DNA from: an uncultured Prevotellaceae bacterium | Lineage (GTDB): Bacteria > Bacteroidota > Bacteroidia > Bacteroidales > Bacteroidaceae | DNA: 32,013 nucleotides | Direction of reading: 5' to 3' | NCBI GenBank assembly: GCA_946185805.1 | Contig: CAMHKU010000024.1 | Coordinates: forward strand, 1-32,013 | In this document: piece after piece, positions 6,943 through 14,917 of the stretch | Layout of the letters: the number at the start of each line of letters is the position of its first letter | Numbering within the stretch: position 1 is the first letter of the stretch | The notes under the pieces: generated by a model | What the model saw: the letters and a program-made list of their open reading frames with translations, nothing else | Database searches by the model: none | Told to the model about the DNA's origin: nothing | Program-made: the position numbers and the translations under genes

Positions 6943-8649
6943 TTACGTCTCTACAGCAATCATCACCGTAATAGGATAGATATTAGTGCTGCGCACCTCA
7001 ATCATCTTCTCCAACAGGATTTCAGCCACCGGCAGGTTGTCGATGAACTTACGCCGTATGAAGGAGTTGTCGACCAGGGTGATGGCCACCAGTATCTCAT
7101 AGCCACCGTCATGATAGTCGCCCGTCAGCCGATGGCTCACACGTATCTGCCTCACCATATTCTGGTTAATACCATAACGCAGCATCAGTTCCTTATAGCA
7201 GAACACCTTGATGTCGGCAGGAGTCACGATACGGTCGCTGGTGAGCATGTAATAGCGGAGCAAGCTCTGCGTACTGCTCTCGCCCATCTCGTCCAGCCCT
7301 GGCACCGGCGCGGCAATCTGCATCACATCAGACTCAAAGCCCGCCGGTGGCGTAATAACAGTATCCTGCGACAGCGATGAGTTGACAGCTGCCCCGGCCG
7401 TGGTAAGATATTTCAGCGAGAGGCTGAAGTTCTTGTTGCGCATCTGCGCCCGGTGGCGGAGCAGCAGGTAGACGCCAGGCACATTCTGCAGCGGATTGGC
7501 AGCACTGGCATTGAGCATCTTGGTCAGAATCTCGTCGAGATTGTATATCAACTTGTCGGTAGACAACTCCCTGATGTTGAGAAAGGCATAGAAGTCGGAA
7601 TGATACTTGTTGACGACACAGTTCAGCAGTTTCACCAAGCTACCCTGATTAAAGCGGTCGGCCACGGCACGCCGCACCTCCACCTCTGTCTGCGCGAAGA
7701 TCTGCACGTCGAGAGGCTGTAGCAGGTGCATAAACTGTCGCGAGGTGATTTCCATGTTGGTGGCATTATCGTCGTAGCCCGTCAGCCGCGCTATAGGCAT
7801 CTTCGCTGTCAGCGTGGCCTCATGCTGCATGGCATTCACCAGCAGCGTGGTGTTAAGGGCAAGGTGCGACTTGTCAAAGGGAAATTTGTCGGTAATGCCA
7901 GAGAACTCAAATACGAGGTCGACGACCTCCGTCTCCATAGGGATAACTGTCTGCGGCTTATGCTTGTCGACGATGAACATTCTGACATTCTGGCGGGCGA
8001 AAAGGTCGAGGGGCAACAGCGAGGGGTTGTACACCTGCGCCCGGTTATAGACCATGGCGTTGGGCGAGAAACATTCGGTAAAAGGCAGTTCAGCATAGTC
8101 CCACGGCTTAATCAATGGCAGCGGTTGCCTGTCAACAGTGATGTTCACGTCATGGAAATTGAGGTCGGTGATGGCGAAAGCGAAATCCGACAGGTCGGTC
8201 ACAGGAAACTCGAAGTTGAGTCTCACCCTCCACCGGCGTCCGTCAATGCGGGTGACGGATGCCACCTGTGCGTTGAGCACACGAGTCTGGCACAACGGTA
8301 TGAAAGGGAACATCCCCTTAAGTGTGAACACCGAGTTTTCCGTCAATGTCTGCTCTGCCACACCAGCCTGTAAGGTTGTAGCCACAGCCATCGTAGCAGG
8401 CACGGCATGGGCAACTTCATAGGGTGTCAGCAGACGGGCGAAATCATCGAGCACCTCCTCCTTCAGACGCTCCAGTTCGCTGTCAGCCTCGTTGGCCTGA
8501 TAGGCCAAAGCCATCATCAGCAGCGAGAAGACAGGGTCCTCCTCGATACCTTCCAGGGAGTCGCTCTGGTCGCTCTGTCGCCAGATGGCAACAGTTTCTC
8601 TCAACAGATCCTCAGCGCGCTGACGGGTTTCAAACAGGGTATTTTTCAT
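6943..8649 (-). CDS. tssF: T6SS baseplate protein TssF
   Basis: A 568-aa protein matching the TssF family, the large wedge subunit of the T6SS baseplate. The N-terminus has the typical pattern of an acidic helix followed by DPVFSLLMMALAYQANEADSELERLKEE, then LLTPYEVAHAVPA. The C-terminal part contains SDRIVTPADIKVFCYKEL, a common baseplate-wedge feature. It works in the cytosol, with TssG, TssK and TssE, as the platform on which the tube and sheath polymerise. It follows tssE and precedes the Ubl gene. The region just before its start holds a duplicated fragment of tssE. Confidence 0.88.
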   Translation of the reverse strand: MKNTLFETRQRAEDLLRETVAIWRQSDQSDSLEGIEEDPVFSLLMMALAYQANEADSELERLKEEVLDDFARLLTPYEVAHAVPATMAVATTLQAGVAEQTLTENSVFTLKGMFPFIPLCQTRVLNAQVASVTRIDGRRWRVRLNFEFPVTDLSDFAFAITDLNFHDVNITVDRQPLPLIKPWDYAELPFTECFSPNAMVYNRAQVYNPSLLPLDLFARQNVRMFIVDKHKPQTVIPMETEVVDLVFEFSGITDKFPFDKSHLALNTTLLVNAMQHEATLTAKMPIARLTGYDDNATNMEITSRQFMHLLQPLDVQIFAQTEVEVRRAVADRFNQGSLVKLLNCVVNKYHSDFYAFLNIRELSTDKLIYNLDEILTKMLNASAANPLQNVPGVYLLLRHRAQMRNKNFSLSLKYLTTAGAAVNSSLSQDTVITPPAGFESDVMQIAAPVPGLDEMGESSTQSLLRYYMLTSDRIVTPADIKVFCYKELMLRYGINQNMVRQIRVSHRLTGDYHDGGYEILVAITLVDNSFIRRKFIDNLPVAEILLEKMIEVRSTNIYPITVMIAVET

Positions 8650-8653
8650 ATCG

Positions 8654-8716
8654 TTTCCTTATTTCCAGACGTTGATTGTAGTGGTTTTCCTTATTTCCAG
8701 ACATTAATGGTAGTAG
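8654..8716 (-). repeat. Duplicated 3' end of tssE with only wobble differences
   Basis: Segments 8654-8684 and 8686-8716 match at 27 of 31 bases. The second is the true end of tssE. The first, downstream of the tssE stop, would also encode TTINVWK and a stop. On the coding strand the four differences all fall on third codon positions (ACC/ACA, ATT/ATC, AAT/AAC and the preceding codon). The extra copy runs straight into the tssF start. It looks like a leftover from recombination between two diverged tssE alleles. Confidence 0.85.
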
Positions 8717-9149
8717 CATACTGATAGTCGCTTTCTATAGTAGGGATGAAGCCCTTGACAGTGATGTAGATACGGCGCTCCTCGCGGATATAGGTCATCG
8801 ACACGGAAACATCGATCAGCCGTTTCTCATACTTGCTGATGGTGCTCTTCAACTCGGCGGCAAACGTATTGAGGTTTTTCGACGAGCCGGTAATCTTCTT
8901 GTTGTAGAGTCCCTCCTGCCCCTCGAAGATGCTCGTAGAGTCAGAGGAATTATAGATGACGCCCTCGCCCTCGTTGAAAATCTCAAAGCGCATGTTATTG
9001 AACACAAATCCAAACTGTGGGTCGGCCGCACAGCTGAAGCACGGCGTGCCCAAAAGCACAGCCAGCCACTGGTCTATCGCCTTCTTGACGGTAGTCGCAC
9101 GGGCCAATCTGTGCTTTGTCAACTGTAATGGTATAGCTATATGATCCAT
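8691..9149 (-). CDS. tssE: T6SS baseplate protein TssE (gp25-like)
   Basis: A 152-aa member of the gp25/TssE family. Family members of phage T4 and T6SS link the baseplate wedge to the sheath. The N-terminus IPLQLTKHRLARATTVKKAIDQWLAVLL and the C-terminal RRIYITVKG segment fit the family, and the length is normal. It starts at the ATG at 9149 and follows tssK by 22 bases. Its 3' end is partly duplicated downstream. Confidence 0.85.
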   Translation of the reverse strand: MDHIAIPLQLTKHRLARATTVKKAIDQWLAVLLGTPCFSCAADPQFGFVFNNMRFEIFNEGEGVIYNSSDSTSIFEGQEGLYNKKITGSSKNLNTFAAELKSTISKYEKRLIDVSVSMTYIREERRIYITVKGFIPTIESDYQYATTINVWK

Positions 9150-9171
9150 TTCGCGCGGTTTTTGTCAGTAG

Positions 9172-10311
9172 TCAGATAAGGGGTACGAATTCAGCCTTGT
9201 CGGGCGTAGGAACGTAGAGGGCGTTATACAGATTGTCGAAAAGCAGAGTATACAATTTCTCATAGAGTCCGCGCTGCAGCTCGTCGCTCAGTGTGTCATG
9301 CACGTCAGGTTTCATCTCTTCATTGATAAATTGTCCTAAGCTCAAGCGCAGGCTGTTGTCCAGTTCCTCGCCCAGCTCTTGCTTGATAACCTCACGCAAG
9401 CGGTCGTAGAGTTCCGGGTTCAGGCGCTCATAGAGCTCTTTCTTAGCCTGTGCCAACAGTGCATCGTAGTCGATGGTATTGTCGGTAAGCTCCACGGTAT
9501 CGAGTATGCTCATAGCACCCTTCAGGTAATCGGCAGCCCACTGCAGCCACCACTGCACGTCGAACGGTGAGGGCAGCTCCACAGGCGCGGGAGGGTCTAC
9601 GTTGGGAGTCACTATATAATAGTCTACAGCCTGCACCACCTCTTGAATGAGTAGTATGAAGTCGCTGACACTGTGATGCAGCCCATAGCCTTTAAGACGG
9701 AACATATAGCGCAGCAAGGCCCGCTTGCCCTCGCCGTTTTCCAGGTTGGCGTGAGAAGTCAGCTGCTGCAGACGCTCTACCAGCGTGTCTATATACGTCT
9801 GGTAACGGCTGTCGGCACTGAGCAACAGGCTGGGTACTATGTAGTTGCTATCTAAGGAAAACATACCGTTGTCTACCAGAAAGCGTGCCACGGGCAGCAG
9901 GTCGCCCTGCTCTACCTCCTGCAAGGTATGCACACCATATTCATACTGAGGACGCCGGTAGGGAACACCTTCCTTTTCAAACTCCACACTCTGCTGGCCA
10001 AAGCCCACGGTAAGGTAGTAGACAGCCCCGAAGAGCATGGGGATGGGCACGCTCACAGACTCGTCGGCATTGACGATACGCCCTGACGGTAACACGCCAC
10101 AGCAGCGGAAGCGCTCCATCTCGAACGCACTCTTAACAAACATGCCGGTATTATTGAATTCCGTCCCTGGCAGTAATCCCGTTCGGGCACTGCCCAAGGC
10201 GGCACGCAGAGCCATTTGCTGGCGGAAGTCGAGGTTCGCATCCAGTTCCAAGAAGGTTTGGTCGGTGATTTCCATCCCCGGCTTCCAGTTAATTCTCGCG
10301 TTGATATCCAT
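9172..10311 (-). CDS. tssK: T6SS baseplate-membrane connector TssK
   Basis: A 379-aa protein consistent with TssK, the trimeric adaptor that ties the baseplate to the membrane complex. The N-terminus INWKPGMEITDQTFLELD is the Bacteroidetes form of the usual TssK opening, and a beta-rich domain with YYLTVGFGQQ follows. The C-terminal half is helical and acidic. The ATG at 10311 is preferred to an in-frame GTG at 10317. It sits between tssG and tssE, as expected for a baseplate cassette. The sequence is shorter than proteobacterial TssK (about 440 aa). Confidence 0.78.
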   Translation of the reverse strand: MDINARINWKPGMEITDQTFLELDANLDFRQQMALRAALGSARTGLLPGTEFNNTGMFVKSAFEMERFRCCGVLPSGRIVNADESVSVPIPMLFGAVYYLTVGFGQQSVEFEKEGVPYRRPQYEYGVHTLQEVEQGDLLPVARFLVDNGMFSLDSNYIVPSLLLSADSRYQTYIDTLVERLQQLTSHANLENGEGKRALLRYMFRLKGYGLHHSVSDFILLIQEVVQAVDYYIVTPNVDPPAPVELPSPFDVQWWLQWAADYLKGAMSILDTVELTDNTIDYDALLAQAKKELYERLNPELYDRLREVIKQELGEELDNSLRLSLGQFINEEMKPDVHDTLSDELQRGLYEKLYTLLFDNLYNALYVPTPDKAEFVPLI

Positions 10312-10334
10312 AGTCACCTTATTATTATATGCTA

Positions 10335-11123
10335 TTACTTACTCTCAGTATTATAGTTGAGCACCATGCGCGTATTGATACGCTGTGGCACGTCATGCTC
10401 CTTGACGCGCAGCTGGCAGACCATATCCACCGGCACCAGCCATTCGGTCAGGAAGTCGGTCACAGGCTCCAGGCTTGCCTGCAACTCCAGGTAAGCGGCG
10501 GCATCGAGACCGTCAACCAGCAGGTCGTATTTCACCATGGGCAGCCACTGACGCGTAGAGTCGGTATGGCTGTAACGTCCCTGCTGCATGGTCACCTCAC
10601 AGCCAAAGACGGCCGCCAGCAGGTTACGCAGCATGCCATAGTCACCGCGCCACTCCTTAACGAAGGGCAGCATGACCGCCATCGCCCTGACATAGGGGTT
10701 CTGCTCTTCGCTGAGGTTGAAGCCGAAGTAGTTGAGCAACACATACTCCAACTTGCTGCCCACCAGCTCTGCCACCTCGCGCTCGGCCTGCAGCTGGTTT
10801 CTGAAGCGCAACGTGTCGATGGGCAGAAAGACTTCGTTCAGCAGATGCTGACGCTGTTCTATCTCGTGGATCTTGGTTTCTTTGTCCTTGCCATCCTTGA
10901 GGTCAGTCTCCATCGACAGCAACGCCTCGGGCAGCAGTTTCAAAAAGCCATCACGCGACAACTCCACCCTGTATTCATCTTCATACATGGTGAGGATGTC
11001 GCGATTATAGTTACGATAGAAACTGCCCTTGTTGTCAGTAATCCACCGCTCATGCAGCTCGGGGTAGAAATAATTCAGCAGCATCTCTGCCCTCAACTGC
11101 TTGATCTCATTGATTGCTCTCAT
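10335..11123 (-). CDS. tssG: T6SS baseplate protein TssG
   Basis: A 262-aa protein that I read as TssG, the smaller wedge partner of TssF. The C-terminal region with LRNLLAAVFGCEV and the later LEPVTDFLTEWLVPVD is typical of this family, and its place next to tssK-tssE-tssF supports the call. The start is the ATG at 11123. It overlaps the stop of the E1-like gene as ATGA, so translation of the two is probably coupled. A longer reading frame to 11243 exists but would overlap the E1 gene heavily. Confidence 0.75.
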   Translation of the reverse strand: MRAINEIKQLRAEMLLNYFYPELHERWITDNKGSFYRNYNRDILTMYEDEYRVELSRDGFLKLLPEALLSMETDLKDGKDKETKIHEIEQRQHLLNEVFLPIDTLRFRNQLQAEREVAELVGSKLEYVLLNYFGFNLSEEQNPYVRAMAVMLPFVKEWRGDYGMLRNLLAAVFGCEVTMQQGRYSHTDSTRQWLPMVKYDLLVDGLDAAAYLELQASLEPVTDFLTEWLVPVDMVCQLRVKEHDVPQRINTRMVLNYNTESK

Positions 11124-12247
11124 TCTATCTCTATATAATATGTTCCGTGCCCGGTGTCTACCGGCAGTACTGCCTGTGCAGGAATACCCAGTTGCCCCAG
11201 TGTCAGCTCCGGATAGGGGAAGGCGTTGTCTACCATGCGCCACTCATGCTGATAGAGGTTGCTGAAGGGCAGTCCCCTCAGCGCCGCCAGGCTGTCAACA
11301 TAGGCAGCCACCCGCCGGCCGGGCAGCATCACCTCATAGCGCTGGTCAGTATCACGGCGCACGACGTAGTCGGCAAAGCAGTCGTCGGCGAGCAGGATGC
11401 TCACCGCCGGCTCGTCCAGCTCACGCTTCAACAGCCGCAGCGCCTCGCCGGCGGCCGTCGCCGTTGTCAGCGGCATGTGGCGCACAGGCATCCACTCATC
11501 GTGCACGGCACAGTCGGCATCGTAAGCCCTGAAGCTCGCCAGCCGCGTCGTCAGATGCCTGCCTTCATAGTAGAACATCTTACCGCAGAGCGAGGTCAGT
11601 TCCCCCGCCTGTAGTGCCTTCCGGTGGAGCAGCTTGACAGCCTCCTGCACCTCGACAGCCCCTATTACAGAGGCCGCAACTGACGTCGTAGGAGCCTTAC
11701 CGGCGGCAATGTCGCGACGGACGACACCCGCACACGACAGGCGGCGCGACATGTCGCGCAGGCCCTCTGGCCCTAAGCTGCAGGCGTAGCAGTTCTGGCC
11801 GGGTATGAATACACGGGCCGTTCCTTCCAGCCCGTCGATGGCGCCGTCCACCCAGGGCTTGGCTGCCCGCATGGCTAAGCGATTGATGCAGTAGCGCGCC
11901 CACCGGTTATCGACACAGCCTATCAGCACGTCCTGCTGCCTAATGAGCCCCAAGCCCACGTCGCAGGCGATATCGCCATTGACGGGCACCACCGTCACGC
12001 CGGGGTTCAGCTGCCTGAGGCGCTCGGCAGCGGCCTCCACCTTGGGGCGTCCCGCCTCGGCATCGGCAGCCGTAAAGAGCACCGAACGCGGCAGGTTGTC
12101 GGCTTCCACACGGTCGAAGTCTACCACCGTCAGCCGCCCCACGCCCATCAGCGCCAAATGCTTGAGCACCTCGTTGCCCAAGGCGCCGCAGCCTATCACC
12201 ATCACGCGGGCGGCAGCCAACACCTCCTGGCTGAAAGGGCTATTCAT
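11120..12247 (-). CDS. E1-like activating enzyme (ThiF/MoeB/UBA superfamily)
   Basis: A 375-aa E1-like protein with a complete adenylation site: GxGxxG at 19-24, D43 in VVDFD, the arginine finger NLPR at 51-54, K69, and CVDN with D113. A CxxC pair lies at 153-156, a likely zinc ligand pair. C172 (SCAGVV) is in the position of the family's reactive cysteine. The family activates the C-terminal glycine of a Ubl with ATP. The last 120 residues extend beyond a plain ThiF and end in a beta-rich stretch (LTLGQLGIP ... YYIEIE) that may serve to dock the E2. The ATG at 12247 overlaps the RRF-like stop by 8 bases, and the stop overlaps the tssG start. This ties it physically to the secretion operon. 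Confidence 0.88.
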   Translation of the reverse strand: MNSPFSQEVLAAARVMVIGCGALGNEVLKHLALMGVGRLTVVDFDRVEADNLPRSVLFTAADAEAGRPKVEAAAERLRQLNPGVTVVPVNGDIACDVGLGLIRQQDVLIGCVDNRWARYCINRLAMRAAKPWVDGAIDGLEGTARVFIPGQNCYACSLGPEGLRDMSRRLSCAGVVRRDIAAGKAPTTSVAASVIGAVEVQEAVKLLHRKALQAGELTSLCGKMFYYEGRHLTTRLASFRAYDADCAVHDEWMPVRHMPLTTATAAGEALRLLKRELDEPAVSILLADDCFADYVVRRDTDQRYEVMLPGRRVAAYVDSLAALRGLPFSNLYQHEWRMVDNAFPYPELTLGQLGIPAQAVLPVDTGHGTYYIEIE

Positions 12248-12944
12248 CGTCACCGCCAAAGAGGTTCATGCTCAGTCCCTTCTTCTCGTCATGGGCGGCC
12301 TCCTCTTCCTGGCGGTTCTGCTCATGGGTCGTCTGGTCGGTCTGCTGTTGCTGATAGGCAGCCTCTATCTCGGCCACCTTCTCTTTATAGGTGCTCTCAC
12401 GCACATCGGTAAACTGCTTGACAACAGTCTCACGATACTCCTTGGCCCTGTCTATCTCCTTGTCAGTACTACCCGCCTGCAGGGCAGCAAGCTTCTGCGT
12501 GCAGGTGGCCTCGGCCACCTCCATCTGGGCCTTGCACTCCTCATAGAGGGCGTCGACAGCGGTGAGCAGCACCTTGCGACGGTCGCTGTCAACGGGAGGC
12601 ATCGTGCAGTAGATATACTTGCCCTCGGGGTCATCATCGGCATAGCCGTCGAAAGTGCGCACCTCCTGCTTGAACTCCGGATGGTGCACCTGGATGGCCT
12701 GACCGATGGCGAAGATGTCTTCTTCATAGATGGGGTTGATGATAAAGTGCACCTTCTCGTGCACCGCCACCTGGGCCACCTCTTCCATCTTCATCGCCTG
12801 CCCCTCGACAAACACCTCCACGGGCAGCAGCGACAGGGGGTCGGCCTCCACGCAGAGATTGCCGTAACGATAGACGAGCAGGGCCGCATAGCCCGACAGC
12901 TTGTTCTTCAACTGCTCCAGTTGGTTGATGACGTTTCTTTTCAT
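12240..12944 (-). CDS. Ribosome-recycling-factor-like protein with charged C-terminal tail
   Basis: A 234-aa protein that lines up with RRF along its length, compared from memory with E. coli Frr. LSLLPVEVFVEG (37-48) matches the start of domain II. VAQVAVHEKVHFIINP (56-71) matches its central strands. MPPVDSDRRKVLLTAV (115-130) matches the hallmark PPLTEERRK segment. Helices EIDRAKEYRETVVKQFTDV and KEKVAEIEAAY match the end of domain I. The arginines of domain I needed for ribosome binding appear to be replaced by MEVAEATCT (141-149). A Gln/Glu-rich tail (198-234) is extra. It is therefore unlikely to recycle ribosomes. It starts 6 bases after the PEGA gene and overlaps the E1 gene by 8 bases, so a partner role in Ubl activation is plausible. 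Confidence 0.72.
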   Translation of the reverse strand: MKRNVINQLEQLKNKLSGYAALLVYRYGNLCVEADPLSLLPVEVFVEGQAMKMEEVAQVAVHEKVHFIINPIYEEDIFAIGQAIQVHHPEFKQEVRTFDGYADDDPEGKYIYCTMPPVDSDRRKVLLTAVDALYEECKAQMEVAEATCTQKLAALQAGSTDKEIDRAKEYRETVVKQFTDVRESTYKEKVAEIEAAYQQQQTDQTTHEQNRQEEEAAHDEKKGLSMNLFGGDDE

Positions 12945-12950
12945 CGGTAC

Positions 12951-14405
12951 TTATTTTTTGTTCTTTTTACGTTTCATTTTCATATACACGTCAACCAGCG
13001 CATTGCTCTTGGTCTGAACGTGCTTCTTGACAGCCTCACGATAGCCGTCCTTCATCAGCCAGACGGTGTACTGGCGACCAGCCGGCAAGCGGTGCGAAAT
13101 CAGCGGTGTCTCGCCTATCAAGAGGCTGTCCACATAGACCTTGGCACCGGTCACGTTGCTGTGGATATTGAGCAGGCCGTAGCTGGTCTGCGGCACCGAC
13201 AGCTTCTGCTCTATAGGGAAGTCATCGTCTATCCACAGGTAAGTGGGCACTGACTCCTGCCCGTCCTTGCGGGTGGTAATCAGATGGAAGCCCTGTTCCA
13301 GCACGCCCTTCCACTGTCCTGTGCCTACCTGATAGCGGTCAACCCATATTTCCGTTTCCCCATCGGCGGCGGTCAGTGTCACGGGCGCCGTCACTATGGT
13401 GTCTGCCTGCACGGCGCCCGACGGTTGCTGCTTGGCCTTGGGCTTCGCCTCGGGCAGTCCTAACAGCTTTCCCGCCGCCTTGAACGCCTGCTTGGCACCG
13501 TCCTTCACCAAAGCCTTGGCGGCATTGGCCTCCTTGGCAGACTCTGATGGCAGTTTCACGCGGTCGTCCACCCTCCGCTTTCGCTTATACAGTTCGTTCA
13601 GCGGCACTTCCAGCACCCGTTTCTCGGCACGCCCTAACTCTACGGTGGTCTCATAGTAGCAGTCGCCCCACCAGTAGAGTGCCACATGATGCGTCCCTGC
13701 CGTCGTGCGCAGGCTGGTGGTTTCCAAATTATAGGCCAGCACGCCGTCGATATAGACGTTGGCCCCCGGCCAGGGCGTCTTCACCGTGAGGTACGAGTAG
13801 AACGGCTGCAGCCGTATGTCCAGCACCTGGCGCGCACTGTCGGTGAGCAGGAACGAGTCTTCCACGGCCTCATAGAATGGAGCCTCCACCCTATAGGTAT
13901 GCTTGCCCACGGGCAGGTAGCGCTGCACCACGCCGGTATTCTCCAGTCGGGTCAGTGTGCTGTCGACGGTGAGCACTACATTCGTGGGCGACAGGTTGAA
14001 CACCACCCACTGCTGCTTCACCTTATACTCCTTCGACGGGTCGTAGGCATCGAGCATGGCCTGGTAGTGCTTCTTGCGCTTCAGCGGCTTGCCGGGGGCA
14101 CGCCACGTCAGCTGGCCATAGTCGGCATGCTTCACGGTAATGAACCGCGTCTTGTGGGGCACTTTCAGTGTTACCAGTCCCTCCCCCTCGGCGGCTTCGA
14201 TGGGCGTCTTGCCGTCGGCGACGAAGGTGAAGCCCTTCTCCGTGGTATAGAGGTCGAACAGTGCCATCTGCTTGTCGACGACAACCTGTGAACGCTTCCA
14301 CAGGGGGCGCTTCAGGCGCTTGAAGTTCTGGATGTTCATCTGCTGGGCACTCACCGAGAGCGCCATCAACCAGCACACAAGCATCACCCCGCACCTAACA
14401 GCCAT
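12951..14405 (-). CDS. Exported PEGA-domain repeat protein
   Basis: A 484-aa protein with an N-terminal signal peptide (about residues 1-21, ending ALSVSAQQ). It then has several PEGA-like beta modules, each with a pattern such as GANVYIDG or GAKVYVDSLLIGETPL followed by a short, turn-rich GTHHV or AGRQYTVWL strand. Between them is a basic, low-complexity linker, and the C-terminus is very lysine-rich. PEGA domains commonly bind or decorate the bacterial surface. The frame is open to a GTG at 14429 that lies in a 7-bp repeat; I prefer the ATG at 14405 at the head of the signal peptide. It lies between the PAAR-like tip and the RRF-like gene. A periplasmic T6SS accessory role is inferred. Confidence 0.8.
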   Translation of the reverse strand: MAVRCGVMLVCWLMALSVSAQQMNIQNFKRLKRPLWKRSQVVVDKQMALFDLYTTEKGFTFVADGKTPIEAAEGEGLVTLKVPHKTRFITVKHADYGQLTWRAPGKPLKRKKHYQAMLDAYDPSKEYKVKQQWVVFNLSPTNVVLTVDSTLTRLENTGVVQRYLPVGKHTYRVEAPFYEAVEDSFLLTDSARQVLDIRLQPFYSYLTVKTPWPGANVYIDGVLAYNLETTSLRTTAGTHHVALYWWGDCYYETTVELGRAEKRVLEVPLNELYKRKRRVDDRVKLPSESAKEANAAKALVKDGAKQAFKAAGKLLGLPEAKPKAKQQPSGAVQADTIVTAPVTLTAADGETEIWVDRYQVGTGQWKGVLEQGFHLITTRKDGQESVPTYLWIDDDFPIEQKLSVPQTSYGLLNIHSNVTGAKVYVDSLLIGETPLISHRLPAGRQYTVWLMKDGYREAVKKHVQTKSNALVDVYMKMKRKKNKK

Positions 14406-14412
14406 CACCCGA

Positions 14413-14454
14413 CACTTTTCACTTTTCACTATTCACTATTCACTATTCACTAGC
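14413..14454. repeat. Heptanucleotide tandem repeat upstream of PEGA gene
   Basis: Six 7-bp units (two CACTTTT, three CACTATT, one CACTAGC) lie between the PAAR-like stop and the PEGA gene. On the minus strand each contains GTG, so a false upstream start appears. The unit is the same class as the arrays flanking the E2 gene. Confidence 0.8.
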
Positions 14455-14461
14455 GTAGCGC

Positions 14462-14851
14462 CTACTTCCCTTCTGCCAAGCAGAAATTACCCGGCATGTT
14501 CACGGCTATGTTGCCGCCCCAGTTGCACATACACTTGCAGTTGTCAAGCAGTGCGGGGAAGTTTGAAATCATCTCCTTGCCTCCTGGCATCCATGGCGCT
14601 GCTATCACGGGTATGCAGGGCATGGGTGTGAGCACACCGCTGGCAGCCGCCGTAGCCGCTGCCACCTGTGGGTTAGCCATCGACTGGCACATGCCGAAGG
14701 GCATGATGTTCACCATCGGTTTGTTGTCCATGATGTTGGCCATCGGCTTCATCTGCACCTTGGGCCGCATGGGGTCGATAACCATGAATGCCGACGGAGC
14801 CACGCCAAAGCTGCACTTCAGCAATGCGCCGGTACAAACAAATTTTCCCAT
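14462..14851 (-). CDS. PAAR-like spike tip protein (DUF4280)
   Basis: A 129-aa protein of the DUF4280 PAAR-like type. It has the signature opening FVCTGALLKCSFG, then repeated short strands with Met/Pro (MANIMDNKPMVNIMPFG), MPCIPVI, and a Cys-rich end NCKCMCNWGG ... NFC. Such proteins cap the VgrG spike and can hold a metal through Cys/His residues. It follows the 585-aa beta-helix protein by 66 bases and is followed by the PEGA gene. No effector domain is fused to it. Confidence 0.86.
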   Translation of the reverse strand: MGKFVCTGALLKCSFGVAPSAFMVIDPMRPKVQMKPMANIMDNKPMVNIMPFGMCQSMANPQVAAATAAASGVLTPMPCIPVIAAPWMPGGKEMISNFPALLDNCKCMCNWGGNIAVNMPGNFCLAEGK

Positions 14852-14858
14852 CTTTTTT

Positions 14859-14890
14859 ATTTCACCATTTTACTATTTCACCATTTTACT
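14859..14890. repeat. Perfect 16-bp tandem duplication
   Basis: Two perfect copies of a 16-bp unit lie head to tail (14859-14874 and 14875-14890), between the 585-aa protein gene and the PAAR-like gene. Each 16-mer is itself two related 8-bp halves. No function is evident. Confidence 0.8.
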
Positions 14891-14917
14891 ATTGCGGCGT
14901 TATGTTCATCCGCCTTA

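Noticed and set aside
10329..11138. 269-codon plus-strand open frame opposite tssG
   Set aside because: Antisense to tssG, which has family features and a coupled start; no independent support.
11124..11243. Longer N-terminus for TssG
   Set aside because: The extension lies inside the E1 gene and the ATGA overlap gives a natural start at 11123.
12240..12944. The cell's real frr (ribosome recycling factor)
   Set aside because: The key domain-I arginines are missing, a charged tail is added and the context is a secretion operon, so a housekeeping role is unlikely.
11943..13253. 436-codon plus-strand open frame opposite the E1-like and RRF-like genes
   Set aside because: It is the complement of two well-supported genes with strong motifs, and its product has the His/Leu-rich look of an antisense frame.
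5876..14454. Short direct repeats as a CRISPR array
   Set aside because: Units are 7 bp and contiguous with no unique spacers, and no cas genes are present.
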